A DNA stretch of 64,000 bases from Nocardia africana NBRC 100379 (GCF_001612635.1 NZ_BDAV01000007.1:429234-493233), one strand, 5' to 3'. Positions 55,758 through 64,000 are shown, counted from the stretch's first letter. The notes: generated by a model not told the origin, from the sequence alone. Made by a program: numbers and translations.

Positions 55758-56708
55758 TTACGGGTTGGGGGGCTGGAAGCCGGGGATATCGAGTTTCTGC
55801 CCGATGGCCGCGATGGCGTCGACCAGGGACCAGCCACCCAGCTGTGGCCAGCCGGTGCCCTGCAGTCCGCGCATCTGGATCCACTCGTCACGAATGCGGC
55901 CGTCGGAGTCACGCGGCAGCGGCACCTGGGTGGGGCCCGGCGGCGCCGCGAAGCCCGGCAGGCCGAGGGTCTGCCCCACGCTGGCGACACCGTCGACGAG
56001 CGTGTGACCGGCCAGCTGCGGCCAGCCGTTGCCGCCGATGCCCATGAACTGAATCCACATGTCGGTCACCGGATCCGGTGCCACCGTGCCGACCCCGACC
56101 TGATTGGCGAAATCCTCGGGCGAGAAGCCGTCGGCGGAGTTCATATCGCAGTTGCCGAAGGGCGGGGCGCCCTCGGGCAGGCCGCCGCCGTAGCCCTGAC
56201 CGTCGGTGTACTGGTGCGCGATCTGGCCCGGCAGATTGGGGTTGCTGCCGTAGCCGGCGCCGATCATGTTGAGGCCGTCGGGGCGCACCGGCCACATACT
56301 GTCGAAGTCGGGGCGGTTGGCGTAGCCGATGACCCGCCGGGTCGAGCCGAGCCAGTCGGCCAGCCGCCAGTACGCGCGGTTGATTCCGTCCGATTGGTCC
56401 CCGCCGGGGTTGCCACCCGATTCCACATCGATCATCGCGATCATCTTCGGATGCGGGCCACCCGCCTGACCGACCATGCTCCGGTGGGTGTCGACGGTAT
56501 CGAGCCAGTTCGGCCGCCAGTAGAAGTAGACGATGAAGCAGGCGATACGTCCGGAATCGGCGGCCCGGGCCGCCCAGGAATAGTTCGAGTAGAAGTTGTG
56601 GTCCTGATAGGTCCCGTCGTTGGAACGGAACGAGAAGATCTGATACGGGTAAGAGTCGTCGACCGGCACTTGGAACTCGGACACGTCGGCGAAAAGGGAA
56701 TCGACCAT
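55758..56708 (-). CDS. LysA-like / glycoside hydrolase-type endolysin
   Basis: 316 residues, ATG at 56708 preceded by a perfect GGAGGGG. The first 205 residues resemble GH25-type TIM-barrel lysins: ADVSEFQVPVDDSYPYQI at the start (catalytic Asp region), then MIAMIDVESGG with the acidic pair, and IAHQYTDG late in the barrel. The last 110 residues hold two copies of a repeat (MWIQFMGIGGNGWPQLAGHT and EWIQMRGLQGTGWPQLGGWS, each followed by LVD), probably wall binding. Mycobacteriophages and actinobacterial genomes carry similar proteins. No signal peptide. Confidence 0.65.
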   Translation of the reverse strand: MVDSLFADVSEFQVPVDDSYPYQIFSFRSNDGTYQDHNFYSNYSWAARAADSGRIACFIVYFYWRPNWLDTVDTHRSMVGQAGGPHPKMIAMIDVESGGNPGGDQSDGINRAYWRLADWLGSTRRVIGYANRPDFDSMWPVRPDGLNMIGAGYGSNPNLPGQIAHQYTDGQGYGGGLPEGAPPFGNCDMNSADGFSPEDFANQVGVGTVAPDPVTDMWIQFMGIGGNGWPQLAGHTLVDGVASVGQTLGLPGFAAPPGPTQVPLPRDSDGRIRDEWIQMRGLQGTGWPQLGGWSLVDAIAAIGQKLDIPGFQPPNP

Positions 56709-56865
56709 ATTCCCCTCCAAGAGTCGACCGGTCCTCGGCAGGACCGGGTTTCGAGTGGGTGGCTATCTCATTGTCCGAGGCTACGCCTGTCTCGTCATCG
56801 ATAGTGCGGTTCTCGTGACCGCGTCGTAATCGGCGGTCCCCCAACGAAACCCGCCGAAGATCGAA

Positions 56866-57483
56866 TTACCGCCCCTCGGCGCCCGGTACGAGGGCGCGCA
56901 CCCGCAGCTGGTGCGTAGTCATTTGCCCGTTACCGCACGCCGTCGCCGCACGGTCGAGATACAGCGATGCGGTGTTGTCGGGCGGGTAGATTCGCAGTCC
57001 CGGCACGTCGACGGGCCCGCACTGCTCGGCCGGGATGTTGTGCACGTCGACCGCGAACACCAGCGCCGACGCCTGAGCACCGGGCGCCAGCGAGACCGGG
57101 CCGGACGCGGTTCCCTCGCGGGCGGCCGGCGCGCCGACGGGTGCGCTGTCAGGGCCGGTGGCGTAGGAGACGCCCGGGAAACCCTCGACGACACACGTGC
57201 CGGAGCCGTTGTTGGTGAACACGATCGGAAACGCGACAGTTCCGGCGGCGGCGTTCGAGGGTCCCAGCGCGGCCGCGAGATCGGATGTGCGGCATTGTGG
57301 CGCAACGGCATTCGCAGCGCGAGTGGGCGGGGTACCATCGTCGGAAGGTATCGAACCCACGTGTAAGGCCGGGGCCGCGCTCGTATTCGGAGTGTCCGGC
57401 GCCGACTGGTCCGATCCGCAGCCCGCGACGGTCACAGCCGCGGCCGCGGTGAGCGACCACCACGCCATCCGCCTTCTTTTCAC
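56866..57483 (-). CDS. DUF4232 lipoprotein
   Basis: 205 residues. Basic start, hydrophobic core and lipobox TVAGCGS place the modified cysteine near residue 22. The mature domain has the DUF4232 pattern: CRTSDLAAALGPSNAAAG, FTNNGSGTCVVEGFPGVSY, and a paired later cysteine in QCGPVDVPG. DUF4232 domains are beta-sandwiches on the outer face of the membrane in actinobacteria. GTG at 57483 or ATG at 57468 are both possible starts. Divergent from the esterase gene. Confidence 0.75.
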   Translation of the reverse strand: MKRRRMAWWSLTAAAAVTVAGCGSDQSAPDTPNTSAAPALHVGSIPSDDGTPPTRAANAVAPQCRTSDLAAALGPSNAAAGTVAFPIVFTNNGSGTCVVEGFPGVSYATGPDSAPVGAPAAREGTASGPVSLAPGAQASALVFAVDVHNIPAEQCGPVDVPGLRIYPPDNTASLYLDRAATACGNGQMTTHQLRVRALVPGAEGR

Positions 57484-57557
57484 AACACCCGACCGTACTC
57501 GGTTCGGGGCCTACCGTGGAAGATCCGTCGAAGTTCGTCGCGGGCAAGGAGAACCCG

Positions 57558-58355
57558 ATGATCGACATCATCACGTTGCGAGGAACCGGAGAGCCCCGGA
57601 ACGCGGACGGCAGCCCCGCGGGCATGCTGGCCGCGGTCACCGATCTGCTCTCGACCGACAGCTTCAGCTTCTTCGAACCCGACTGGCCCGCCTCGGTCGG
57701 GCCGGATCCGAATCTGTGGGGGCCGTCGCTGGACACCTCGGTCCGGCTGGGCATCGCCGCGGGCGTCGAGGCGATCCAGCAGTCGCCGAATGTCTGTGCG
57801 CTGCTGAGCTATTCGCTCGGCGGCATCTGCGCCGGCCGGATACTCGAAGGGGTGGCCTCGGGTGAGTACACCAACACCGACGGCAGCCCGCTCGAGATCG
57901 CCTTCGCCGTCTTCATCGCCAACCCGCTGCGCAAGACGGGCGATTCGGTGAACAACCTGTGCCCGCCCACGACATACGGCCTGCACGGACAGCACGGCAC
58001 CTGGCCCGCCGCGGTCGCCACCCGGGAATACGCCAACCCGGGCGACATCATCACCGCCTCTCCGGCCGACTCGCCGCTTCGCATCATCGACGTGGGCATC
58101 TCGCCGTTCTCGTTCGTCGAGGGCGCGCGTTTCGGCAACGCGAGCTATCTCATCTTCGCGCAGCTGCTGGAGTTCCTGATGTCGAATCCGGTGGCCAACC
58201 TGCAACGCTTCGCCACCGCCGTGAACGGCGTGATCGGTTATCTCACTCCGTATCCCGACGGCCAGCACGTGTTGTATCCGGCCCACACCATGCCGGGCAC
58301 CACCGTGACCTGGACGACGGCCGCGGCCGACTGGATCACGGCGAACTTCGCCTAG
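57558..58355 (+). CDS. LysB/cutinase-like or PE-PPE-type serine esterase
   Basis: 265 residues, ATG at 57558 with an AGGAGA site. It begins directly with the strand IDIITLRGTGEP (oxyanion region) and has a nucleophile elbow ALLSYSLGGICAG, a cutinase-like variant where the usual G before the first residue of the elbow is replaced. Late motifs NPGDIITA and HVLYPAH could supply the aspartate and histidine. No signal peptide. This mix is found in phage LysB (mycolyl-arabinogalactan esterase) and in PE-PPE-domain esterases. It sits near a LysA-like gene, which supports the phage reading. Confidence 0.65.
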   Translation: MIDIITLRGTGEPRNADGSPAGMLAAVTDLLSTDSFSFFEPDWPASVGPDPNLWGPSLDTSVRLGIAAGVEAIQQSPNVCALLSYSLGGICAGRILEGVASGEYTNTDGSPLEIAFAVFIANPLRKTGDSVNNLCPPTTYGLHGQHGTWPAAVATREYANPGDIITASPADSPLRIIDVGISPFSFVEGARFGNASYLIFAQLLEFLMSNPVANLQRFATAVNGVIGYLTPYPDGQHVLYPAHTMPGTTVTWTTAAADWITANFA

Positions 58356-58377
58356 GGCCGGCTGCGACGCCTCCGGG

Positions 58378-58863
58378 TCACTGCGCACCGACACGTCGCA
58401 GCGGAGCCCGGAGCATCGGCCGGCGCGTCGGGCCGGCGGGCGGACGGGCGTGGTCCTCGGCCGCGGGCAGCGGAACCGACCAGACGAGGCGACCGCTAGG
58501 TTCGATATAGCAGCGCCCGCCCAGCAACCGCGCCCGTGCGGTCGATCCGCGCAGCGAAGGCAGGAGCGGGCCGACCGGACCGGTGGCTTCCACGAGCACT
58601 GTCACCCTGTTCGTGACCGACGCGGTGACGACGACAGCCTCTGCGCCGGGGTGGGCGACGATGTGGCGCACGGCCTCGTCGACGACCGCTTCGGCGTGCA
58701 GGGTCAGATAATCGGGGACCGCGTGCACCGGCCCGGTGACCGCGGTGACGATGCGGAGCATGGTGTGGCCGACGTGGCGGCGGATCACCTCGTCGATCCG
58801 CAGCAACAGTCCGGGAGCGCCGAGGGCGCGGGTGGCGGTGGTGACCGCTGGAGTATCAGCCAT
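58378..58863 (-). CDS. degenerate HATPase-domain protein next to the SigB/F gene
   Basis: 161 residues from an ATG at 58863, preceded by AGAGG. The C-terminal half follows the histidine-kinase ATPase pattern: EAVRHIVAHPGAEAVVV (N-box position, where the key asparagine is histidine), a reduced G-box around EATGPVGP, RARLLGG and the closing GRLVWSVPLP. There is no dimerisation/phospho-acceptor domain. It may be a non-catalytic partner or anti-sigma-like protein of the sigma factor 129 bases upstream on the same strand; that is inference. Confidence 0.55.
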   Translation of the reverse strand: MADTPAVTTATRALGAPGLLLRIDEVIRRHVGHTMLRIVTAVTGPVHAVPDYLTLHAEAVVDEAVRHIVAHPGAEAVVVTASVTNRVTVLVEATGPVGPLLPSLRGSTARARLLGGRCYIEPSGRLVWSVPLPAAEDHARPPAGPTRRPMLRAPLRRVGAQ

Positions 58864-58992
58864 CGATCGGCTGGACCTCTCTTGCCGAGAAAACGAACCG
58901 ACCCTGCGGTCTAGAGTCGATACGCCTCCAATAATGGCCGCAGTTCCGGACATTCGAGTACGGAACCGGCAAATTCGATGCCGGCGCGCCGG

Positions 58993-59844
58993 TCACGCCA
59001 CCGCGCGCAGGTGCCGAGGACGCGCCGGTTCGGCGAGCGCCTGGTCACGCAAACCACCGAGAACCCGGCTGAGGATCCGCGAGACCTGCATCTGCGAGAT
59101 GCCGTGCAGCGCAGCGATCTCGGACTGGGTCTTGTTCTCGTAGAAGCGCTGGATCAAGATCTTGCGTTCCTGCTCGGGCAGGGCTTCGATCAGCGGTTTC
59201 ACCGTGATGGCATCCTCGGTGAGCTCGTACCGCGGTTCCTCGACCGCCAGCCGGGCGCCCAGCGGCGTGGGGCTGTCGCTCTCGGCGGACTGGGTTTCGT
59301 CGAGCGAGTCGCACAGATAGCTGTTGGCCGCGACGGTGGCCTGCACGACATCCTCGACCGGGATGTCGAGGGCGCGGGCGAGTTCATGGCTGCTGGGCTC
59401 GCGACCGAGTTGCTGTGACAGCACCAGGCTGTGCTGGGAGATGCGGGCGCGCAGCTCCTTCATCCGGCGCGGCACCTTCACCGCCCACCCGCTGTCGCGG
59501 AAATAACGCCGCACCTCCCCCATGATCGTCGGCACGGCGAAGCCCAGGAACGGTGCGCCCCGGGACACGTCGTAACGATCCACCGACAACACCAGCGCGA
59601 GATTGGCGACCTGTTGCAGATCCTCCCGCGATTGGCCGCGGCCTTCGTATCGGCGGGCGATGTGGGCGGCCAGCGGCATGCAGTCGGCGATGATCTGCTC
59701 CCGCAACCGGGCCCGGCGCGGGTCGTCGGCGTCGAGTTCGGCCAGCGCGCGGAAGGAATCTTCGATTCCGTCATAGGAATTGCGGCCACCGTCGTCGCGA
59801 GCGGTCGCGGAACGGGGCGAGGCAGCAGTGGTATCGGTGCTCAT
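58993..59844 (-). CDS. SigB/SigF-family RNA polymerase sigma factor
   Basis: 283 residues. Region 2 is seen in REDLQQVANLALVLSVDRYD and FLGFAVPTIMGEVRRYFRDS, region 3 in MKELRARISQHSLVLSQQLG with a short helix-turn-helix, and region 4 in ALPEQERKILIQRFYENKTQ and SEIAALHGISQMQVSRILSR. This is the general-stress and developmental group of actinobacteria, normally held by an anti-sigma factor. ATG at 59844 follows GGAGAC. A promoter matching its own consensus lies 41 bases upstream, so positive autoregulation is likely. Confidence 0.9.
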   Translation of the reverse strand: MSTDTTAASPRSATARDDGGRNSYDGIEDSFRALAELDADDPRRARLREQIIADCMPLAAHIARRYEGRGQSREDLQQVANLALVLSVDRYDVSRGAPFLGFAVPTIMGEVRRYFRDSGWAVKVPRRMKELRARISQHSLVLSQQLGREPSSHELARALDIPVEDVVQATVAANSYLCDSLDETQSAESDSPTPLGARLAVEEPRYELTEDAITVKPLIEALPEQERKILIQRFYENKTQSEIAALHGISQMQVSRILSRVLGGLRDQALAEPARPRHLRAVA

Positions 59845-59884
59845 GATCGTCTCCGCAGCTTCCGTAGGAACCATGCCGCCCTGG

Positions 59885-59909
59885 GTATCCGCGGCTCGGA
59901 CGATCAAAC
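59885..59909 (-). promoter_or_regulatory. SigB/F-type promoter ahead of the sigma factor gene
   Basis: On the minus strand GTTT (59909-59906) and GGATAC (59890-59885) are 15 bases apart, fitting the GTTT-N15-GGGTAY promoters of SigB/SigF regulons with one mismatch in the -10 element. Confidence 0.55.
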
Positions 59910-59978
59910 AAGAAATTTCGGTCGAATCCGTCCGCACGACGGCGGCGGCACCCGTCCCGCGTGTGCTGTACTTGCCGG

Positions 59979-60953
59979 GTGAGCGAGTCTGGTGAGTCGG
60001 CCGACGTGGTCGACGCGGTGGTCGAAAAAACTCTTCTCGGTGGTCCCCGCCGCTACACCCGCGCTCAGGTCGCCGAGTTGTCCGGGGTCTCGGTCGACAG
60101 CGCCCGCAAACTGTGGATCGCATTGGGCTTCCCGGCCGCGGCCAGCGACGAGGAGGCGGCGTTCACCGACGCCGACGTCGCCGCGGTGCGCACCTTCTGC
60201 GCCTTGGGCCCGGCCTCGAATGTCAACGAGCAGAACCAGATTGCCGCGGCCCGCACCCTCGGGCAGTCGATGGCGCGCCTGGCCGAATGGCAAGCGGACC
60301 TGATCACCCGCGAACTCGGCGCCGGCACCGACGCCGAGGCCACCACCCACGCCATCGAGGTGCTCACCGACCTGCAGCAGTACGCCTGGCGGCGGCATCT
60401 TGCCGCGGCGCTGAGCCGCTCTCTCGAATCCGACGGCGCCGCACGGCAATTGCTCGTCGGATTCGCCGATATGGCCGGCTACACCCGGCTGTCGCGGCAC
60501 CTCGACCCCGACGAGCTGACCGATCTGCTGGAAGCGTTCGAAACCGCCACCACCGAGGCGATCACCGCCCACGGCGGCTGGGTGATCAAGAACGTCGGCG
60601 ACGAGGTGATGTTCGCCGTCGACGATCCGCATCGCGGCGCGCGCATCGCGCTGGCCCTGCATGTGGCGATCGGCCGTGCGGCACAGACGATTTCGGAGAT
60701 GCCCCAGATCCGGGTGGGCCTGGCCTACGGGCCCGTGCTGACCCGTTTCGGCGATCTCTACGGCACGGTGGTCAACACCGCGGCCCGGCTCACCGGTGTC
60801 GCCCGTCCGGGAACGGTTCTCGTCGACGACGGCGCGGCCGCGGCCCTGGCCGGCGACACCGACTTCTCCCTGCGCCACCTGCGCAGTGTGCGCGTCAAGG
60901 GATTCTCCCGTCTGCGTTCGCATGTGCTCCGCGAGCGCCAGCGCAGGCGCTGA
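59979..60953 (+). CDS. class III adenylate/guanylate cyclase with N-terminal regulatory domain
   Basis: 324 residues, GTG at 59979. Residues 1-150 form a helical domain that opens with RRYTRAQVAELSGVSVDSAR, a MerR-like/adenylate-cyclase regulatory region as in Rv2212-type cyclases. The catalytic domain has metal-binding FADMAGYTRLSR, NVGDEVMFAVDD, the adenine-selecting lysine in GGWVIKNVGDE, and LYGTVVNTAARLTG with transition-state Asn and Arg, so it should make cAMP. Divergent from the sigma factor gene with 134 bases between them; convergent and only 3 bases apart from the hydrolase gene. Confidence 0.85.
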   Translation: MSESGESADVVDAVVEKTLLGGPRRYTRAQVAELSGVSVDSARKLWIALGFPAAASDEEAAFTDADVAAVRTFCALGPASNVNEQNQIAAARTLGQSMARLAEWQADLITRELGAGTDAEATTHAIEVLTDLQQYAWRRHLAAALSRSLESDGAARQLLVGFADMAGYTRLSRHLDPDELTDLLEAFETATTEAITAHGGWVIKNVGDEVMFAVDDPHRGARIALALHVAIGRAAQTISEMPQIRVGLAYGPVLTRFGDLYGTVVNTAARLTGVARPGTVLVDDGAAAALAGDTDFSLRHLRSVRVKGFSRLRSHVLRERQRRR

Positions 60954-60956
60954 GGA

Positions 60957-61766
60957 TCATGTCGCCGCGGCCGCCGACGCGATGACATCGGCCACCACGG
61001 CGGGCTGCGAGACGAGCGCGACGTGCGACGCCTGCACCTCACTGGTGTGCGCGCCGATCCGGCCCGCCAGCCACCGCTGCGCGGCGGGCGGGATCACGGT
61101 GTCGTTCGCGGAGACCAGATACCAGCTCGGCGTGCTCGACCACGAGGGCGCCCCGGACGGCTCGATATTCGCCGACGCCGCGATGGACTTCTGGTGGGCG
61201 AGCATGGTCGCCGCCGTCGCATCGCTGACGTCGGGGGCGAATACCTGATGGAACGACGCGTCGGCGATGTAGGCGTCGATGTTGCGGCCGAGGGCATTGC
61301 TCGAATCGTCGACAACCTTCATCTGCAGTGCGGGCGGCAGTAGTTGGCTACCGGGGAAACGGATCGGATCCAGCGCCAGGGCGACCGGCTCGCCCTGCGC
61401 CGGCGCGAATGCCGCCACGAAGACCAGCGCCCGCACGTTCGGATTGTGGATGTTGGTGATCACCGCGCCGCCGTAGGAGTGGCCGACCAGGACCACCGGG
61501 CCCGAGATTCCGGCGACGGTCTTCTCGACCGCCGCGGCGTCGTAGGCCGGTCCGCGCAGCGGATTTTCGGGCACCACGACCGGGTAGCCCCGCCCGCGCA
61601 AATCGCCGGCGACGGCGTCCCAGCTGGTGTTGTCGGCGAACGCGCCGTGGACCAGCACGATCGTCGGCATGGTCTGCGCGCTCGCGGGTCCGACCGCCGC
61701 CACGACGACACCGGCGATCAGCGCGACCACGATGGAAACGGCTTTCGCGAAACGGGTGATTCTCAT
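60957..61766 (-). CDS. secreted alpha/beta hydrolase
   Basis: 269 residues with a signal peptide (hydrophobic core SIVVALIAGVVVAAVG, cleavage near ASAQT at about residue 31). Mature enzyme has IVLVHGAFADNTSW, the nucleophile GHSYGGAVI and late residues SANDTVIPP and SHVALVSQP for the Asp and His of the triad. The pattern is that of the salicylate-esterase/YnbC-type group often exported by actinobacteria. ATG at 61766 follows AAGGGA. Substrate unknown. Confidence 0.8.
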   Translation of the reverse strand: MRITRFAKAVSIVVALIAGVVVAAVGPASAQTMPTIVLVHGAFADNTSWDAVAGDLRGRGYPVVVPENPLRGPAYDAAAVEKTVAGISGPVVLVGHSYGGAVITNIHNPNVRALVFVAAFAPAQGEPVALALDPIRFPGSQLLPPALQMKVVDDSSNALGRNIDAYIADASFHQVFAPDVSDATAATMLAHQKSIAASANIEPSGAPSWSSTPSWYLVSANDTVIPPAAQRWLAGRIGAHTSEVQASHVALVSQPAVVADVIASAAAAT

Positions 61767-61889
61767 GGCTGTCCCTTCATCGCTGCGCCGGCGGGCATGC
61801 GCACACGACCGGCAACCAATGGGCAAAGGCGACCTGGCAGCGACGATAGCGCTCTCGGGGCGGACCGGCAGCCGATCCGGAAGATCCGC

Positions 61890-62636
61890 TCACCCGGCCC
61901 GGAAGCGGGTGGCGATGTCGGCCGCCGTCACCTTGGCCAGCTCGACGAGCAGAGGTAGCCGTTCGGGAATCATCAGCTCGGTCGGCCCGCGCAAACCGAG
62001 GGCGAAGCGGCAGTCCCCGGTACCGGTGAGGATCGGCAGGCCGATGGTCCGGAAGCCGGGGTCGAGCTCCTCGTCGTTGTAGGCATAGCCGCGAGCGAGG
62101 GTGCGATCCAGTTCGGCGCGGAGTTCGGCCGGTGTGGAGACCGAGCGGGCAGTGCCCTCGTCGTAGGTGAGGGTGGCGAGGAAATCGTCGGAGGTGGCCG
62201 ACCAGGCGAGCAGTGCTTTGCCCAGCGCACTGGCGTGCAGCGGCAACCGGACGCCCATCAGACGGTGTCCGTCGGTTTCCCGCCAGCGGCTGGTGCCGAG
62301 CAGGACGGCGTGGATGCTGTGCCGGATCGCGACCGACGCACTGGCGCCCGTGGTCGCCGCCAGTTGTTCCAGACTGGGTTCGGCCAGGTAGATCCGGTGC
62401 TGCCGGTAGGCGATCTGACCGTATTCGGCCAGGGCGCCGCCCATCCGATAGCGACTGGAGACCTCGTCCTTCTCCAGGAAGCCGGCCTGCACCAGTGCCG
62501 TCAGCAGGCGGTGCGCGGTGCTGACCGCGAGTCCCTGCTGACGGGCGACTTCCGAGACCCCGTGCTCGTCTCCGTCGCGGAAACAGTCGAGGACCGACAG
62601 CGCGCGGGTGACGGTCTGCACTCCGGAGGCTTCCAC
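61890..62636 (-). CDS. IclR-family transcriptional regulator
   Basis: 248 residues, GTG at 62636. N-terminal winged helix ALSVLDCFRDGDEHGVSEVA with recognition helix AVSTAHRLLTALVQAGFLEK; the C-terminal effector domain has LPLHASALGKALLAW and later GFRTIGLPILTGTGDCRFAL, the usual IclR pattern. It is divergent from the ABC substrate-binding gene across 282 bases and probably controls that importer in response to its substrate or a degradation product. Confidence 0.85.
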   Translation of the reverse strand: MEASGVQTVTRALSVLDCFRDGDEHGVSEVARQQGLAVSTAHRLLTALVQAGFLEKDEVSSRYRMGGALAEYGQIAYRQHRIYLAEPSLEQLAATTGASASVAIRHSIHAVLLGTSRWRETDGHRLMGVRLPLHASALGKALLAWSATSDDFLATLTYDEGTARSVSTPAELRAELDRTLARGYAYNDEELDPGFRTIGLPILTGTGDCRFALGLRGPTELMIPERLPLLVELAKVTAADIATRFRAG

Positions 62637-62837
62637 GCCGGGGACCGTAACACAGGAATGCGGCGGTCGACGTCCGATCTATTCCACTATCCGGAAAGTG
62701 ATCCGGCGCGGAATTCGGATCACGCTGCGCGAAAATCCCCGGGAATCAGCGGGATTGACCAGCTCCGAAGGATTCGGGGGCGGAAATACACCCGACGCGG
62801 GCATCACGTCAAGCCTTCCGATCCTCGGAAAGCATTA

Positions 62838-62850
62838 CCTCGTAACGAGG
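62838..62850. promoter_or_regulatory. 13-bp palindrome in the IclR/ABC divergent region
   Basis: CCTCGTAACGAGG is a perfect 5-base inverted repeat around TAA, 69 bases before the substrate-binding gene. It could be an IclR operator or part of the promoter; evidence is position only. Confidence 0.3.
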
Positions 62851-62918
62851 CCCGTCCGTCCCTACTGTCGCTGGATATCAATCGACTTCGGTTCACGATT
62901 CGGAAGAGGTGCTCCACG

Positions 62919-63962
62919 ATGTTCCGCACGCGCAGGCCACACGGTTGGCGACTCGCGCTCGCGCTCGCCCCCGTCGTCGCTCTGGTCGCGGCGTGTGGCT
63001 CCGGATCCGCGACCGAATCGGGCTCCGGATCGCAGCTGGTGTTGAAGGTGGCCGATCCGGGCAACGCGGGCCCGCTCGCGGTGGCCAAACGGGACGGCAC
63101 GTTCGACAAGGCGCTGGCTCCGCTGGGCGCCAAGGTCGAATGGGTCAACACCACACCGGGTTTCAGCTCCATGCTGAAGCTGTTCAACACCAAGCAACTC
63201 GACGTCTCCGGGGCCGCGTTCAGCCCGGTGGTGGGTGCGCTGTCGAAGGATGTGGCGGTTCGCATCGTGGCGGTGCAGGATCCGGCCGGAAAGGATCAGA
63301 GCGGCATCATCGCCACCAAGGAATCGGGCATCCACTCGGTGGCCGAACTGGCCGGTAAGCGCGTCGCGGTGAATCCGGCCGGTAAGGGCGAGTACATCCT
63401 GCTCAAGGCGCTGGCGCAGGCGGGTGTCCCGGCGGATCAGGTGACGCGAGTTCCGTTGCAGCAGAAGGATGCCGCCTCGGCCTTCGCCACCGGCAAGGTC
63501 GACGCGTGGGCCTCGTTCCTGGTGCCCTATCAGGAGGCCAAGGCCAACGGCGGCGTGGAGATCGCGACCGAGCAGAGCATCGGCTCCAAGGACAACACGG
63601 TGGTGGTCTTCCGCACCGAGATCCTCGACAAGCGCCCGGAGGTCGCCGCCAAATATCTGGAGGTGCTGCAGGGTCTGACCGTTCAGCAGCACGACAATCC
63701 GTCCGCGTTCGAGAACGTCTTCGAGCAGACCGGCCCGCGCGCGCTGACCGGCGCCCGGCTCGCCGATGCCATCCGGGTGGACAGCGAGGCCACCGTTCCG
63801 CGCCTGCCGCGCGAATCCGATGCCGCCGACCTCGCCGACGTGGTCGACCTGTTCGCCGGTAACGGCGTAATCAGCCGCACGATCACCGCCGCCGACATCT
63901 TCTACGACCTGAAGGCCAAGCTCACCCCCGACCAGCTGGCCGCGCTGAAGACGGGCCGTTGA
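62919..63962 (+). CDS. ABC transporter substrate-binding lipoprotein (SsuA/TauA/NrtA-like)
   Basis: 347 residues, ATG at 62919 preceded by AGAGG. Lipobox VALVAACGS puts the lipid anchor at about residue 27. The mature domain follows the aliphatic sulfonate/nitrate/taurine binding family: GPLAVAKRDGTFDKAL near the start, a GFSSMLKLFNTKQLDVS segment, AGKRVAVNPAGKGEYILLKA and a hinge-type KVDAWASFLVPYQEA. Import of a sulfonate or related anion is the likely role. The permease or ATPase partner starts one base after its stop codon. Confidence 0.85.
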   Translation: MFRTRRPHGWRLALALAPVVALVAACGSGSATESGSGSQLVLKVADPGNAGPLAVAKRDGTFDKALAPLGAKVEWVNTTPGFSSMLKLFNTKQLDVSGAAFSPVVGALSKDVAVRIVAVQDPAGKDQSGIIATKESGIHSVAELAGKRVAVNPAGKGEYILLKALAQAGVPADQVTRVPLQQKDAASAFATGKVDAWASFLVPYQEAKANGGVEIATEQSIGSKDNTVVVFRTEILDKRPEVAAKYLEVLQGLTVQQHDNPSAFENVFEQTGPRALTGARLADAIRVDSEATVPRLPRESDAADLADVVDLFAGNGVISRTITAADIFYDLKAKLTPDQLAALKTGR

Positions 63963-63963
63963 T

Positions 63964-64000
63964 ATGACCGCCGTCGTCGCTCCCGCCGCATCGGCGGGCC
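63964..64000 (+). CDS. start of next ABC transporter gene (partial)
   Basis: An ATG one base after the stop of the substrate-binding gene opens a frame MTAVVAPAASAG that continues past the window edge. Tight spacing implies an operon partner, probably the permease, but only twelve residues are visible. Confidence 0.5.
   Translation, partial: MTAVVAPAASAG

Noticed and set aside
62637..62918. riboswitch ahead of the ABC importer
   Set aside because: Only a short 13-bp palindrome is visible; no multi-stem aptamer pattern could be traced.

Overview
The window is high-GC actinobacterial DNA, most likely Nocardia or a close relative in the Corynebacteriales. Supporting signs are F420-type LLM oxidoreductase, mycothiol-dependent isomerase-like, DUF5995/DUF5996, MmpL-type transporter and SigB/F genes, a LysB/cutinase-like esterase, and frequent GTG starts. 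No 16S or other marker is present, so the genus is inference.

Layout. 0-9.8 kb: ordinary chromosomal genes (tail of an acyl-CoA synthetase, membrane proteins, a long-form GAPDH, GAF proteins including a free-methionine-R-sulfoxide reductase, a ketosteroid-isomerase-like protein, an LLM oxidoreductase, a hydrolase coupled to a 27-residue hydrophobic peptide, an ECF sigma factor, a secreted DUF5995 protein). 9.8-37.9 kb: a non-ribosomal peptide block on the minus strand, with one 8131-residue, seven-module synthetase, an FkbM methyltransferase overlapping its stop codon, and an MmpL-type transporter downstream. The synthetase is preceded by a dyad and four 16-bp tandem repeats. 37.9-40.1 kb: a gene-poor stretch with gene remnants; smaller remnants also lie at 12.1-12.5 kb, between the transporter and the methyltransferase. 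40.2-42.1 kb: an NmrA-like and a DUF5996 gene, ended by a 19-bp perfect hairpin.

42.1-53.6 kb holds the most unusual system: a StrR-type regulator and an MmpL-type exporter (one likely transcript), then a highly reducing type I polyketide synthase (KS-AT-DH-ER-KR-ACP), an AvrD-family protein whose ATG overlaps the synthase stop, and a small P-loop kinase-like ATPase. AvrD is known from Pseudomonas syringae, where it directs synthesis of syringolides (sugar-derived acyl lipids). I infer that this cassette builds, modifies, exports and regulates a small acyl-sugar/lactone lipid. Near-identical 13-bp inverted repeats (12 of 13 positions) lie just upstream of the synthase and of the regulator.

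53.7-64 kb: a TetR regulator, a phage-like group (DUF4185, LysA-like and LysB/cutinase-like proteins), a DUF4232 lipoprotein, a SigB/F sigma factor with a self-type promoter and a degenerate HATPase neighbour, a class III nucleotide cyclase, a secreted hydrolase, an IclR regulator, and the start of an ABC importer for a sulfonate/nitrate-type substrate.

The two biosynthetic blocks may be independent, or the polyketide acyl chain might prime the EntF-like first condensation domain of the peptide synthetase; the sequence does not settle this.
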